A stretch of 12,972 nt of DNA from CAYMTN01 sp964393335 (GCA_964393335.1 CAYMTN010000158.1:1-12972), one strand, 5' to 3'. Positions 1-7,861 are shown, counted from the stretch's first letter. Program-made: numbers and translations. The notes: generated from the sequence alone by a model not told the origin.

Positions 1-990
1 ATGGCGCGGCTGGCCCGCCGCCTGATCTGCGAGCACGAGATCGACGTGGTCCACTGCCACGAGCTGCGCACGGTCGAGAACCTGCGCATCGCCCCGCTGG
101 CGAACAAACTCGGCGTGCCGCTGATCGTATCGCCACACGGCACCCTGCCCTACACCACCGGACGCCGCAGCGTGAAAATAGCGTGGGATATGCTGTTTGC
201 ACGCACGCTGCTGAAGCGGTTTGATCGCGTGGTGGCCTTGACTGGCACCGAAGCGGAACAGGTGCGTTCGTTGTGGTCCAACAACAACGTACACGTCGCG
301 TGCAGCGTGGTGCCCAACGGCATCCGCGCCCAGGATTTCGCCGCGCTGCCGTCTGCCGAACCGTTCCGCGCTTTGTGGAAGTTAGGCGACGGGCCGGTGG
401 TGCTTTTTCTGGGGCGGCTGCACGAACGCAAAGGCGTGCAGCTATTGATCCCGGCGTTTGCCGAAGCTATCAAACACGCGCCGGATGCGCGGCTGTTGAT
501 CGTCGGGCCGGACGAAGGCAAACGCGCCTCGCTGGAAGCCCAGGTCAGCCAGTACAACCTGGGCGGACGCGTGATCTTCACCGGGCTGTTAAACGGGCAG
601 GACAAACTCGCGGCGCTGGCCGCCGCCGACCTTTTCGCACTGCCCGCCGACGGCGAAGGCTTCTCGATGGCCGTGTTAGAGGCGATGGCGTGCGGCCTGC
701 CGGTGCTGCTGACGCCCGGCTGCCACTTCCCCGAAGTCGAACAAGCCGGGGCCGGGCTGGTCGTCCCGCGCGCGGTGGAACCGCTCAGCGCCGCGCTGCG
801 CACGCTGTTGACCGACCGGCAGCGCCGCGCTAGTATGGGGCAGCGCGCGCGCGAACTGGTCCACACGCGGTACACGTGGCCGCAGGTCGTAGTCCAGATG
901 GTCGATGTGTATGAATCCGCGATGGAAACGCCGTCGCGCCGCCAGCGACGAACCACAAGCCCGAAAGAGGTAAACGAATGGGAATTGTAA
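1..990 (+). CDS. GT4-family glycosyltransferase, 5'-truncated by the window edge
   Basis: This encodes a retaining GT-B glycosyltransferase of family GT4 (Glycos_transf_1), probably transferring a sugar from a nucleotide-sugar to a lipid-linked glycan at the cytoplasmic face. The visible 329 residues start inside the N-terminal Rossmann domain (DVVHCHE near residue 15, then VSPHGTLP), so about 60-90 N-terminal residues are probably missing. The ATG at base 1 is a coincidence of the window edge, not a supported start. The donor-binding domain is complete: VVPNGI near residue 103, GRLHERKG at 138-145, and the EX7E motif with E219 and E227 (EGFSMAVLE). The C-terminus ends in a basic tail, and the last 13 bases overlap the cupin gene, suggesting translational coupling. 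The fold and family are clear; donor and acceptor sugars cannot be told. Confidence 0.9.
   Translation: MARLARRLICEHEIDVVHCHELRTVENLRIAPLANKLGVPLIVSPHGTLPYTTGRRSVKIAWDMLFARTLLKRFDRVVALTGTEAEQVRSLWSNNNVHVACSVVPNGIRAQDFAALPSAEPFRALWKLGDGPVVLFLGRLHERKGVQLLIPAFAEAIKHAPDARLLIVGPDEGKRASLEAQVSQYNLGGRVIFTGLLNGQDKLAALAAADLFALPADGEGFSMAVLEAMACGLPVLLTPGCHFPEVEQAGAGLVVPRAVEPLSAALRTLLTDRQRRASMGQRARELVHTRYTWPQVVVQMVDVYESAMETPSRRQRRTTSPKEVNEWEL
963..970 (+). promoter_or_regulatory. Ribosome binding site of the cupin gene
   Basis: GAAAGAGG ends 7 bases before the ATG at 978. It lies inside the 3' end of the upstream glycosyltransferase gene and supports this overlapping start. Confidence 0.6.
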
Positions 991-1319
991 AACAAGCCAG
1001 CACCGCACCGGACACGATCGCGCCGGGCCGGACCCGCTACCTGGCGCATACCGATCACCTGATGGTCGTCGTGATCGATTTTGAGGACGGCCCCGCTGCC
1101 GGGCCGGACGCGCCGCATTCCCACCCGCACGAACAGGTCACGTATGTCGCCAGCGGCAAGCTGATCTTTTTTGTGGATGGCGAACCGTTCCACCTGGAAG
1201 CGGGTGACCTGGTCGCCGTGCCGCCGGACGTGCCGCACTGCATCCAGACGCTGACGGATCGCGTGCGGCTGGTCGATACATTCAGCCCGATCCGTGACGA
1301 CTTTTTACAGGACGGGTAA
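978..1319 (+). CDS. Small single-domain cupin protein
   Basis: This is a 113-residue single-domain cupin. Cupin motif 1 is complete at residues 47-60 (HSHPHEQ followed by VTYVASG): H47, H49 and Q53 occupy the metal-ligand positions and G60 closes the motif. Motif 2 is at 76-87 (GDLVAVPPDVPH), giving the fourth ligand H87. Q replaces the textbook Glu, as is common in HPHEQ cupins. The protein should bind one divalent metal in a small beta-barrel. It starts within the end of the preceding glycosyltransferase gene and is followed by a flippase, so a role in sugar metabolism such as isomerisation or epimerisation is plausible. However, it lacks obvious resemblance to the FdtA/QdtA ketoisomerases or to RmlC. 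The function is therefore unassigned beyond cupin. Confidence 0.85.
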   Translation: MGIVKQASTAPDTIAPGRTRYLAHTDHLMVVVIDFEDGPAAGPDAPHSHPHEQVTYVASGKLIFFVDGEPFHLEAGDLVAVPPDVPHCIQTLTDRVRLVDTFSPIRDDFLQDG

Positions 1320-1332
1320 GCCCTGGTTTCGC

Positions 1333-2886
1333 ATGGAACTTGACACGTCCCTCAGCACGCCGCCGCCTGACGTGATCGACGGGCCTACCGCCGATGGATT
1401 CTCGTCCGGTACGGCGAAACGCGCTGCCCGCAACGCGACCGCCCTGGCGCTCTCGAACATCGCGTCGAAGGGCGTCTTATTCGCGTGGCAGTTGATCCTG
1501 GCGCGCTGGTTGGGCGCGGAAGGCTACGGCACGTATGGCACCATCGGCGCGCTGATCGCCGTTGGCGCGGCGATCCCCGAATTTGGCATGGGCCTGATCG
1601 TGATCCGCGACGTGGCGAAACGCCCGCAGGATGCCAACCGCTACCTGTCCGCTACGCTGACGATGCAACCGCTGCTCGCGGCGGCGGGGTACGTCGTGCT
1701 GATGATCGCGGCGCTGCTGTTCGGCTACGAGACCGAGTTACGCGCGCTGCTGGCGTTTGCGGCGGTCAACCTGCTGGTCGACGCGCTGGGTAACATGTGT
1801 CACAACCAGTTGTTGGCGATTGAGCGCATGGTGATCCCCGCCACGATTGCGGTCGGGCATATTGGCGTGCTGGTGCTGATGGCCGGGATCGCGCTGGCAT
1901 CGGGCGGCGGGCTGTGGGGCCTCTACACGGCGACCCTGATCGCCGGGCTGCTGCGGGCTGCCGTGTATTGGCTGGTGCTGCTGCGGGTGGGCGCGCGGCC
2001 CACTTTCCCGGTCGATCGGGCTGTCGCACGCAGCCTGCTAACCAACGGCTTGCCGATTGCGGTCACGTCGTTCCTGGCGCTGGCTTACCAGCACGCGGAT
2101 AAACTGATCACCACCGCCATGATCGGCACGGAAAGCAGCGGGCAGCTCATCGCCGGGTTCGTGGTCGTCTTTGGCGTGGTGGAGCTGCTCAGCACGACGG
2201 TGCTGGTCGCCGTCTTCCCGCTGATGTCGCGCACGTATGGCAGCGGGCAGCGCACCATGTTCGAGTTCATGCTCGAAAAGCTGGCGTTTTTTAACCTGAC
2301 GCTGAGCCTGCCGATTGGCATCTACACGTCGCTGCTGGCCGTGCCGCTCTCGGCGTGGGTCTTTGGCGCGGGGTACACCAAAACCGCCGCCGTGCTGCGC
2401 GTATTGATCTGGTACACGGTCGTGATGATGGCCGGTAATGTGTTCTCAAAGGCGCTGCTGATCGAAAACCGGCAGCGGCGGCTGATGGTGATTCGTATGA
2501 TCGGGCTGGCGCTGAACATTATCCTGCTACTGATTTTGCTGCCCGCGCTGGGCGTGCCGGGCGCGGCGGTCGCCACCCTGATCGCGGAATCGGTGATCGT
2601 GGTGCTGATCCTGCGCTCGTTCACCTTCCCGGCGGATTGGTGGGCGCGGATGGTCAATCACCTGTGGCGGCTGGCGCTGGTCGCGCTGGTGCTGGTCGGG
2701 ATCGTGCTGGCGCTGCGCGGCATTCACCCGCTGCTGGCGGCGGTGGTCGGGCTGCCGGTGTACGGCGGGCTGGTGCTGGTCAGCGGCGCGTTCGCCCGCG
2801 ACGACTGGGACCTGATCTACCGCCTGCTGATCGCTATGCCCGGCGGCGCGGTGGTCGGCAAAGTGTGGAAACGGACGCTGGCGTGA
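1333..2886 (+). CDS. Wzx-like polysaccharide flippase (MOP superfamily)
   Basis: This is a 517-residue integral membrane protein of the oligosaccharidyl-lipid flippase type (Polysacc_synt / Wzx, MATE-like fold). It should flip undecaprenyl-linked oligosaccharides from the cytoplasmic to the outer face. After a polar head of about 30 residues comes the usual opening of the family: a first helix ending in LARWLGAEGYGTYG (56-69). Hydrophobic segments then recur along the whole chain, about 14 in number, for example 112-130, 170-190, 273-297, 390-409 and 445-462. I chose ATG 1333, 13 bases after the cupin stop. A GTG in the same frame at 1294 would add 13 residues (TTFYRTGKPWFR follows it) and overlap the cupin; neither start has a good Shine-Dalgarno sequence. 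It is the only transporter in the window, so it is the likely exporter of the glycan built by the neighbouring glycosyltransferases. Confidence 0.9.
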   Translation: MELDTSLSTPPPDVIDGPTADGFSSGTAKRAARNATALALSNIASKGVLFAWQLILARWLGAEGYGTYGTIGALIAVGAAIPEFGMGLIVIRDVAKRPQDANRYLSATLTMQPLLAAAGYVVLMIAALLFGYETELRALLAFAAVNLLVDALGNMCHNQLLAIERMVIPATIAVGHIGVLVLMAGIALASGGGLWGLYTATLIAGLLRAAVYWLVLLRVGARPTFPVDRAVARSLLTNGLPIAVTSFLALAYQHADKLITTAMIGTESSGQLIAGFVVVFGVVELLSTTVLVAVFPLMSRTYGSGQRTMFEFMLEKLAFFNLTLSLPIGIYTSLLAVPLSAWVFGAGYTKTAAVLRVLIWYTVVMMAGNVFSKALLIENRQRRLMVIRMIGLALNIILLLILLPALGVPGAAVATLIAESVIVVLILRSFTFPADWWARMVNHLWRLALVALVLVGIVLALRGIHPLLAAVVGLPVYGGLVLVSGAFARDDWDLIYRLLIAMPGGAVVGKVWKRTLA

Positions 2887-2900
2887 CCATGCGACATTTC

Positions 2901-2906
2901 GAAGGA
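2901..2906 (+). promoter_or_regulatory. Ribosome binding site deciding the start of the GT-C gene
   Basis: GAAGGA lies 9 bases before ATG 2916. The competing in-frame ATG at 2889 has no such element, so 2916 is preferred. Confidence 0.55.
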
Positions 2907-2915
2907 ATATCCTGG

Positions 2916-4811
2916 ATGCGCGAGGCATCCTGGTCAGCCCGCATGGTCGCGGTGGTGGTCGCACTGACGATTACGGCAACCGTGATCATCAGTGCCAACC
3001 TGTATTGGACCGCGCTAAACAATGATTTATCCCGAAACGAACACGTTTACAGCGAAATAGGCCGGGTCGTGCGTGACGGCGGGTTGCCCTACCGCGATAC
3101 CTGGGATCACAAGCCCCCCGTGCTGTACTACGTCCTGGCAGCGTCCATCTTTGTTTTTGGCAACACGGCGTTTGCGATTCATGTGGTAGGCGTTGCGGTC
3201 GGGCTGGCGTTTTCGATGGTGATCGCGGGCCTGGCCCGCCAACTCACTGGCTCGTGGCGTGCCGCAGGGCTGGCCGGGGTCGCGGGGTTGTTCTATGGGA
3301 GCGTGGCGGCAGCCAAAGAAACCGGTCCTGATATGCTCATGGTGATGCTGGGCACAGCCGCCTTTCTGGTCGCGGTCGCGGGCCGGGGCCGGGTGTGGTG
3401 GTTGGTCGTATCCGGCCTGTTATTGGCCGCCGCGTTTTTCGCCAAACAGCCGGTTATTTTGCAGCTTCCGCCCCTGCTCTGGATCGCCGCCTGGGCTGCT
3501 CCGCGCCGCGCGTGGCGAGCGGTGGCGGCTGTGCTGACCGGGCTGGCGGCGGGCATCCTGCTCGTGATCGGCTGGGCCGCCGCGCAGGGCATCACAGGTG
3601 CATTTTGGTACCAGGCGTTTGAAGCCAATTTTCTATATTCATTGGACAGCAACACCGAGTGGCATTTTCAGAGCAGCTTCGGGGATCTATTTGTCACCAA
3701 TTTTGTCGATAAAACCCTGCCCTATTTGCTGCCGCTGATCGTGTTGGCGATCCCGGCTATCGTGCTGCTATCACGACGCGACTCGCAACGCACGATCCTG
3801 TGGATCAACGGCATGTGGCTGGTGACTGCCACTGGCGGGGCGATGATTGGGCGTGCCCTGTCACCCGCGTATTTTTCGCAAGTAGTGCCTGCCTTGATCG
3901 TGCTGGTTGCGTTAGCGGTCCCGTTGTGCAGCCGGTTAGCCTGGCGGCTGGCGATGTTGAGCACGATCATCGCTGTTTTGATGATTGTCCAGTACCCTGG
4001 ACAACTAACCATCCCAGATTTGCGTGACCGGCACGAAGAAGCACGCAGCCTGCAACCCGTGATCGCTATCATCCAACAGCACAGCGATCCGCACGATTGC
4101 ATCTGGACGTGGGGCGAGTTCGAGGCCTACTTCAATTATTACGCGCAGCGCGATTCGTGTACGCGCCAACTGCAATCGATGCCCATGATGGTTCCTGAAG
4201 CGTTTGATATACTGCGCAACCGGCGCGACTACATGCAAGACTTGATACAGTCTGATCCCAAATTGCTGGTTCGCTCATGGGTGTGGGGATTCTTCCCCGA
4301 ACTGGAGAAATACGCCGAACGATACCGGGGACCGCGCATTTTCCACAACGAGGAAATTTCGATCTATGAAGTGGATCGATCGAGTTGGGTTCCTGTCTAT
4401 GTCAATTTCTCAAACACGATCGCGCTGCTGGGCATTGATCTTTACCAGCGGGACCTGATCCCCGGCACGGATTTTACGCTCGCGTTCACCTGGAAGGCGA
4501 TCCGCCCGGTGAATACCGGCTACAGCCTCGCGATCAAGCTGGTATCAGATGACGGGCAGGTGCTGGCTCGTTATGATGGCCTGCCAGCAGGGGACCGCCC
4601 CACCGAAACCTGGCAGGTGCAGGGTGATATCCTGCTAGGGGATGTTATCACGCTGCCGGTCCCGGACGATCTGGCCCCCGGACATTACCGACTGGTCGCA
4701 GGACTCTACAGTTGGGAGACACTCGATCCGCTGCTCATCCAGGGTGACGCCGGCGCGGTAGACCCGGCACTGGCGACCCTGGCCGAGTTTGATTTTGCTG
4801 GAAACGACTGA
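2916..4811 (+). CDS. GT-C membrane glycosyltransferase (GT39/ArnT-like, PMT_2) with C-terminal soluble domain
   Basis: This 631-residue protein should transfer a sugar from a polyprenyl-phosphate donor on the outer face of the membrane. A first transmembrane helix (about 10-32) is followed by the family's outer loop, RNEHVYSEIG (40-49), then YRDTWDHKPP (59-68), which matches the conserved 'YRD-WDHKPP' signature. Where most relatives have Asp-Glu in the first loop, this one reads N41-E42. About 10 hydrophobic segments follow. From about residue 490 the chain becomes a soluble, beta-rich domain with features such as LIPGTDFTLAFTWKA, Y-LAIKLVSDDGQVLARYDG and LAPGHYRLVAGLYSW, a module I associate with Chloroflexota GT-C proteins. 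ATG 2889 is an alternative start adding 9 residues. The stop shares its last A with the next gene's ATG (TGATG). The gene is noticeably less GC-rich than its neighbours. Confidence 0.85.
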   Translation: MREASWSARMVAVVVALTITATVIISANLYWTALNNDLSRNEHVYSEIGRVVRDGGLPYRDTWDHKPPVLYYVLAASIFVFGNTAFAIHVVGVAVGLAFSMVIAGLARQLTGSWRAAGLAGVAGLFYGSVAAAKETGPDMLMVMLGTAAFLVAVAGRGRVWWLVVSGLLLAAAFFAKQPVILQLPPLLWIAAWAAPRRAWRAVAAVLTGLAAGILLVIGWAAAQGITGAFWYQAFEANFLYSLDSNTEWHFQSSFGDLFVTNFVDKTLPYLLPLIVLAIPAIVLLSRRDSQRTILWINGMWLVTATGGAMIGRALSPAYFSQVVPALIVLVALAVPLCSRLAWRLAMLSTIIAVLMIVQYPGQLTIPDLRDRHEEARSLQPVIAIIQQHSDPHDCIWTWGEFEAYFNYYAQRDSCTRQLQSMPMMVPEAFDILRNRRDYMQDLIQSDPKLLVRSWVWGFFPELEKYAERYRGPRIFHNEEISIYEVDRSSWVPVYVNFSNTIALLGIDLYQRDLIPGTDFTLAFTWKAIRPVNTGYSLAIKLVSDDGQVLARYDGLPAGDRPTETWQVQGDILLGDVITLPVPDDLAPGHYRLVAGLYSWETLDPLLIQGDAGAVDPALATLAEFDFAGND

Positions 4812-5950
4812 TGAACATCCTTTTCATCGCTTCACTGCACCACCCGGCGGAACTCGACGCCGCCCGCCGCGCCGCCCCGCCCGGCGAGGACCCTGTCTTC
4901 CCGCCGTCGCAGGCGCAGTATTTTTGGGTGCGCGCGCTGCGCACGCTGGGCCACACGTGCGCCGTGTTCTGGCGCTCGGAGAGCGCGTGGCCCTGGGCGC
5001 GATCCGGCCAGTTGCGCATGACGCAGCGATTGACCGTCGGGCGCGCGATCAACGCGGCAGCGGCGCGCGTGCCTACGCTCAACCCCGATTTCCGGCTGCG
5101 CAACCGGCGGCTGATCCGGTTCGCGGCGCAGTTCCAGCCGGACGTGCTGATCCTGCCCGGCGACAACGGCGTGATCCTGCCGGAGACGCTGGCCCAACTC
5201 AAACGCGATCACGGGGCGCTGCTGGTCTACGGCTGCGGCACGTCGCCGGTGGTCTTTTCGCGCCCGGTCGAACGGGCCGCCGCGCCGCTGATCGACCTGG
5301 TGATCGCCAACGACTTTTACCACGCGATCCAGTGGCGCGAATTGGGCGCGCGGCGCGTCGAAACGCTGCCTATGTCCGCCATCGACCCGGCGTTTCACCG
5401 CCCGTTTGACCTGACGGACGACGAGCGCGCGCGGTACGCCTGCGACGTGGGCGTGGTCGGCACACTGGTCCCGGACCGGCTGTACGGCGAGCGTGTCGCC
5501 GCGCTGGAGGCCCTGCGTGATTTCGATCTGGGCATCTGGAGCGTGCACGAGGTCCCGCCCTCGCTGCGCCCGTTTTATCGCGGTCCCGCGCTGGGCGAGC
5601 AGATGTTACGCATCACACGCGCGGCGAAAATCACGGTCAATCCGCATGGCGATTTTATGCGCTGGGGCGGCAACATGCGGCTCTTTGAGGCGTGCGGCGT
5701 CGGCACGTTCCAGATCGTGGACGACCGGCCCGGCGTGGCGGAGTGGTTCACGGTGGGCGAGCACCTCGTCACCTACCGCGACCCCGACCACCTGCGCGAA
5801 CGGGTGGCGTATTACCTGGACCACGCCGCCGAACGCGACCGCATCGCCGCCGCCGGATGCGCCCACGTCCACGCGTTTCACACCTATGATCAGCGCATGG
5901 CGCGGCTGGTGGCGCTGATCGACGAGATTCGATCCGCAGCACGAAAGTGA
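4811..5950 (+). CDS. CgeB-like glycosyltransferase
   Basis: This 379-residue protein is a GT-B-type glycosyltransferase resembling the CgeB / Glyco_trans_1_2 group. The N-terminus opens with a Rossmann strand (MNILFIASLHHP), and DVLILPGDNG (111-120) closes an early alpha/beta unit. The second half carries the group's hallmark: ITVNPHGDF (274-282), WGGNMRLFEACGVGTFQIVDD (285-305), then GVAEWF, GEHLVTYRD, and a final HTYDQRMARL (357-366). The start overlaps the upstream stop by one base (TGATG), the typical sign of translational coupling. The gene returns abruptly to high GC after the GT-C gene. In related proteins this group acts in spore crust, capsule or maturation glycosylation; the substrate here cannot be inferred from sequence. 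Confidence 0.8.
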   Translation: MNILFIASLHHPAELDAARRAAPPGEDPVFPPSQAQYFWVRALRTLGHTCAVFWRSESAWPWARSGQLRMTQRLTVGRAINAAAARVPTLNPDFRLRNRRLIRFAAQFQPDVLILPGDNGVILPETLAQLKRDHGALLVYGCGTSPVVFSRPVERAAAPLIDLVIANDFYHAIQWRELGARRVETLPMSAIDPAFHRPFDLTDDERARYACDVGVVGTLVPDRLYGERVAALEALRDFDLGIWSVHEVPPSLRPFYRGPALGEQMLRITRAAKITVNPHGDFMRWGGNMRLFEACGVGTFQIVDDRPGVAEWFTVGEHLVTYRDPDHLRERVAYYLDHAAERDRIAAAGCAHVHAFHTYDQRMARLVALIDEIRSAARK

Positions 5951-5956
5951 TGGGTT

Positions 5957-6724
5957 ATGAGCGACCTGTACGACAAAACACGGCGGTCCTGGGAAGACAT
6001 CTGGCAAGACGCCAACGTCGAGATCGAGCTGGAGGTCATGGAACAGGCGCGGACGTATGAAACGCTCGGCGTGTATCCCGATTACCTCTCACGCGACGGC
6101 ATCATCCTCGAAGCCGGGTGCGGGCTGGCGACCGTGATCATGCGGCTGCGCGACATGGGCTTCACCGTGATCGGCATGGATTACGCCGAACGCGCGCTGC
6201 GTACGGCCCGCGCCTACGAGCCGTCACTCAATTTGCAGGTGGGCGACGTGCACGCGCTGCCTTACCGGGACAACACACTGCACGGTTATTTGTCGTTCGG
6301 CGTGCTGGAACACTTCGAGCATGGCGTCGGCCCGGCGCTGCGCGAAGCGAATCGCGTGCTGGTCCCCGGCGGGACGCTGGTCCTGACGATCCCGTATCCC
6401 AACGTGGTCCACCGGCTGGTCCACTGGAAGCGCCGCGTCCTGGGCCAGAGCCAGCTCACCGACGACGACTTTTACGAGAGCGCCTACACGCAGCACCAGT
6501 TGAGCGCCGAACTGGAACGCGCCGGGTTTGAGGTCGTCCTGGTGCGCCCGACCAGCCACAGTTTTACGCTGTGGGGGCTGGGCTGGCCGTTCCGGGGCAA
6601 GGGTTATTACCGAACGACGTGGTTAGCCGACAGACTCGGCGCGCTGCTGCGCCGGGTTGCGCCCTGGCCGTTCAATTTCACGACGATGTTGATCGGGCGC
6701 AAAGTGCGCGACGTGAGCCGCTGA
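5957..6724 (+). CDS. Class I SAM-dependent methyltransferase (Methyltransf_11 type)
   Basis: This 255-residue protein is a Rossmann-fold methyltransferase. Motif I is ILEAGCGLAT (50-59), which binds AdoMet. The acidic residue ending strand 2 is D75 (VIGMDYA). Motif II-like GDVHALPY is at 96-103, and the post-motif LSFGVLEHF at 112-120 is followed by REANRVLVPGG (129-139), all as expected for the UbiE/Methyltransf_11 group. It starts 6 bases after the CgeB-like gene stop with a weak Shine-Dalgarno sequence and is the last gene of this tight run. By position it probably O- or N-methylates a sugar or a lipid-linked glycan, possibly capping a chain, but the acceptor is not visible in the sequence. 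Confidence 0.88.
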   Translation: MSDLYDKTRRSWEDIWQDANVEIELEVMEQARTYETLGVYPDYLSRDGIILEAGCGLATVIMRLRDMGFTVIGMDYAERALRTARAYEPSLNLQVGDVHALPYRDNTLHGYLSFGVLEHFEHGVGPALREANRVLVPGGTLVLTIPYPNVVHRLVHWKRRVLGQSQLTDDDFYESAYTQHQLSAELERAGFEVVLVRPTSHSFTLWGLGWPFRGKGYYRTTWLADRLGALLRRVAPWPFNFTTMLIGRKVRDVSR

Positions 6725-6842
6725 GTCATGCAGGGCAGCGCGCCAAAACCTACGGGAAGCCCGGCTGATACGCTGACGTGTCAGGGTGATTGCATCAAAT
6801 CGCGTTGGCTCCGCCCCCGCACCGCACACGCCAGTTTTCAGT

Positions 6843-6865
6843 CAAGCCTTTTCTCAAAAGGCTTG
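6843..6865. repeat. Perfect 10-bp hairpin, possible terminator or dispersed palindrome
   Basis: CAAGCCTTTT (6843-6852) is exactly complementary to AAAAGGCTTG (6856-6865) across a 3-base CTC loop. Neither strand shows a U-tract after the stem, so a classical Rho-independent terminator is not supported. It lies 118 bases after the methyltransferase stop. Together with the next hairpin it resembles a mobile-palindrome type intergenic repeat, which cannot be confirmed from one copy. Confidence 0.6.
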
Positions 6866-6887
6866 TGGGGCATGGGGCAAAGCCCCA
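6866..6887. repeat. Second hairpin with a tandem TGGGGCA arm
   Basis: TGGGGCA occurs twice in tandem (6866-6872 and 6873-6879). The second copy pairs perfectly with GCCCCA (6882-6887) over an AAA loop, giving a 6-bp stem. The first copy could pair with the same GCCCCA, so two alternative hairpins compete for one 3' arm. It directly abuts the 10-bp hairpin. Confidence 0.55.
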
Positions 6888-6952
6888 ATTAGGTTTGGGT
6901 GCGATTACCCTGGCTGACATGGGCACCCCTTCGCGGAGCGGCCATTTTGCGC

Positions 6953-6958
6953 TATACT
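6953..6958 (+). promoter_or_regulatory. Candidate -10 element for the second gene run
   Basis: TATACT matches the bacterial -10 consensus at five of six positions and lies 39 bases before the GT2 start codon. The best -35 at 17-bp spacing (TTCGCG, 6930-6935) is poor; a better one, CTGACA at 6914-6919, is too far (33 bp). A promoter is plausible because a new gene run begins here, but the match is weak. Confidence 0.35.
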
Positions 6959-6997
6959 CCCGCCCGGCGCAGGATAACACGCTAGAGCACACGCCTG

Positions 6998-7861
6998 ATG
7001 CAGCTTTCGACCGTCATCTGTAACTACAACACGCGCGACGAACTCGCCCGCGCCCTTGAATCGCTGATCGCGCGCGGCGGCGACCTGACACACGAGATCA
7101 TCGTAGTGGACAACGCGTCGCACGATGGCAGCGCGGCGATGGTCCGCGAACGCTTCCCGCCGGTGCGCGTGATCGAATCGGGCGCGAACCGCTGGTTCAG
7201 CGGCGGCAATAACCTGGGGCTGCGCGCCGCACAGGGCGACTACGTGTTGATCCTCAATCCCGATACGATCATGCAGCCGGGCGTGTTGGGTACGCTGGTC
7301 CGCTACCTGGACGAACACCCGGCGGTAGGCGCGGTCACGGCGCGCATGACCTTTGCCGACGGTACGCTTCAGCGCACGTGCTCGCAGTTTGCGCAGTACG
7401 CCGATTTTGTGCTGAGTTACACGCTGATCGGGCTGATCGCGCCGCGCTGGCGGGACCGGCGGCGCGCGTGCATGTGGTACGCTGGCTGGGACCGCGACTC
7501 CACGCGGGCGGTCGAGGTCGCGCCCGGATCGTGCATCATGGCCCGCCGCCGCATCCTGGCGCAGATCGGGTATTTTGACGAGCGCCTCAAGCTCTTTTTC
7601 ACCGACGACGATCTGTGCCGCCAGATCATCGGGACCGGCGCGGCAGTTCATTTTGTGGCCGACGCGACGATCATTCACGACGAACACGCCAGCCTGAATC
7701 AAGTCCCGCGCCTGACACAGCGCGTCTACTGGCACGACCTGATCGCCTACACGCGCAAGTATCACGGCCCGCTGGCGGCGTGGGCGCTGGCGGCGCTGCT
7801 GGTCCCGACGCGGATCGGCATGGCGATCAAACGGCGCGTTCGCGGTCCGGCGCGCGCGTGA
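6998..7861 (+). CDS. GT2-family glycosyltransferase, rhamnosyltransferase (WbbL)-like
   Basis: This 287-residue protein is an inverting GT-A glycosyltransferase of family GT2, in the subgroup that includes WbbL-type rhamnosyltransferases. It shows NYNTRDEL at 9-16, VVDNASHDGS at 36-45 (nucleotide binding), GGNNLG at 69-74, and NPDT at 87-90 in the place of the DXD metal-binding motif, which is normal for this subgroup. GSCIMARR (177-184) is followed by GYFDERLKLFFTDDDLCRQI (191-210), the acceptor/catalytic segment with its acidic DDD, then IIHDEHAS (225-232). A basic C-terminal segment with a hydrophobic stretch (AAWALAALLVPTRIGMAIKRR) suggests membrane association. It opens the second gene run after a 273-bp spacer; its Shine-Dalgarno is weak. 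Rhamnose as the donor is inferred from subgroup resemblance only, since no rml genes are in view. Confidence 0.88.
   Translation: MQLSTVICNYNTRDELARALESLIARGGDLTHEIIVVDNASHDGSAAMVRERFPPVRVIESGANRWFSGGNNLGLRAAQGDYVLILNPDTIMQPGVLGTLVRYLDEHPAVGAVTARMTFADGTLQRTCSQFAQYADFVLSYTLIGLIAPRWRDRRRACMWYAGWDRDSTRAVEVAPGSCIMARRRILAQIGYFDERLKLFFTDDDLCRQIIGTGAAVHFVADATIIHDEHASLNQVPRLTQRVYWHDLIAYTRKYHGPLAAWALAALLVPTRIGMAIKRRVRGPARA

Larger units (their letters stand above)
6725..6997. other. Non-coding spacer between the two polysaccharide gene runs
   Basis: No credible gene lies in these 273 bases; the short open frames here have no family features or ribosome binding sites. The spacer holds a 12-base palindrome at 6773-6784 (CTGAC-GT-GTCAG), two perfect hairpins (6843-6865 and 6873-6887) and a -10-like TATACT at 6953. 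It is the longest gene-free stretch in the window and probably separates two transcription units. Confidence 0.7.

Noticed and set aside
150..1238. Minus-strand open frame of 362 codons
   Set aside because: It spans two well supported + strand genes and shows no recognisable domain.
2637..2915. Long N-terminal extension of the GT-C gene overlapping the flippase
   Set aside because: The extension translates to a Gly/Ala/Arg-rich out-of-frame reading of the flippase. A Shine-Dalgarno element and family length support a start at 2916 (or 2889).
6843..6865. Rho-independent terminator
   Set aside because: The stem is perfect, but neither strand has a run of T after it; the following bases are TGGGGC.
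6914..6919. CTGACA as a -35 element
   Set aside because: It is 33 bases from the TATACT at 6953, far beyond the usual 16-18.
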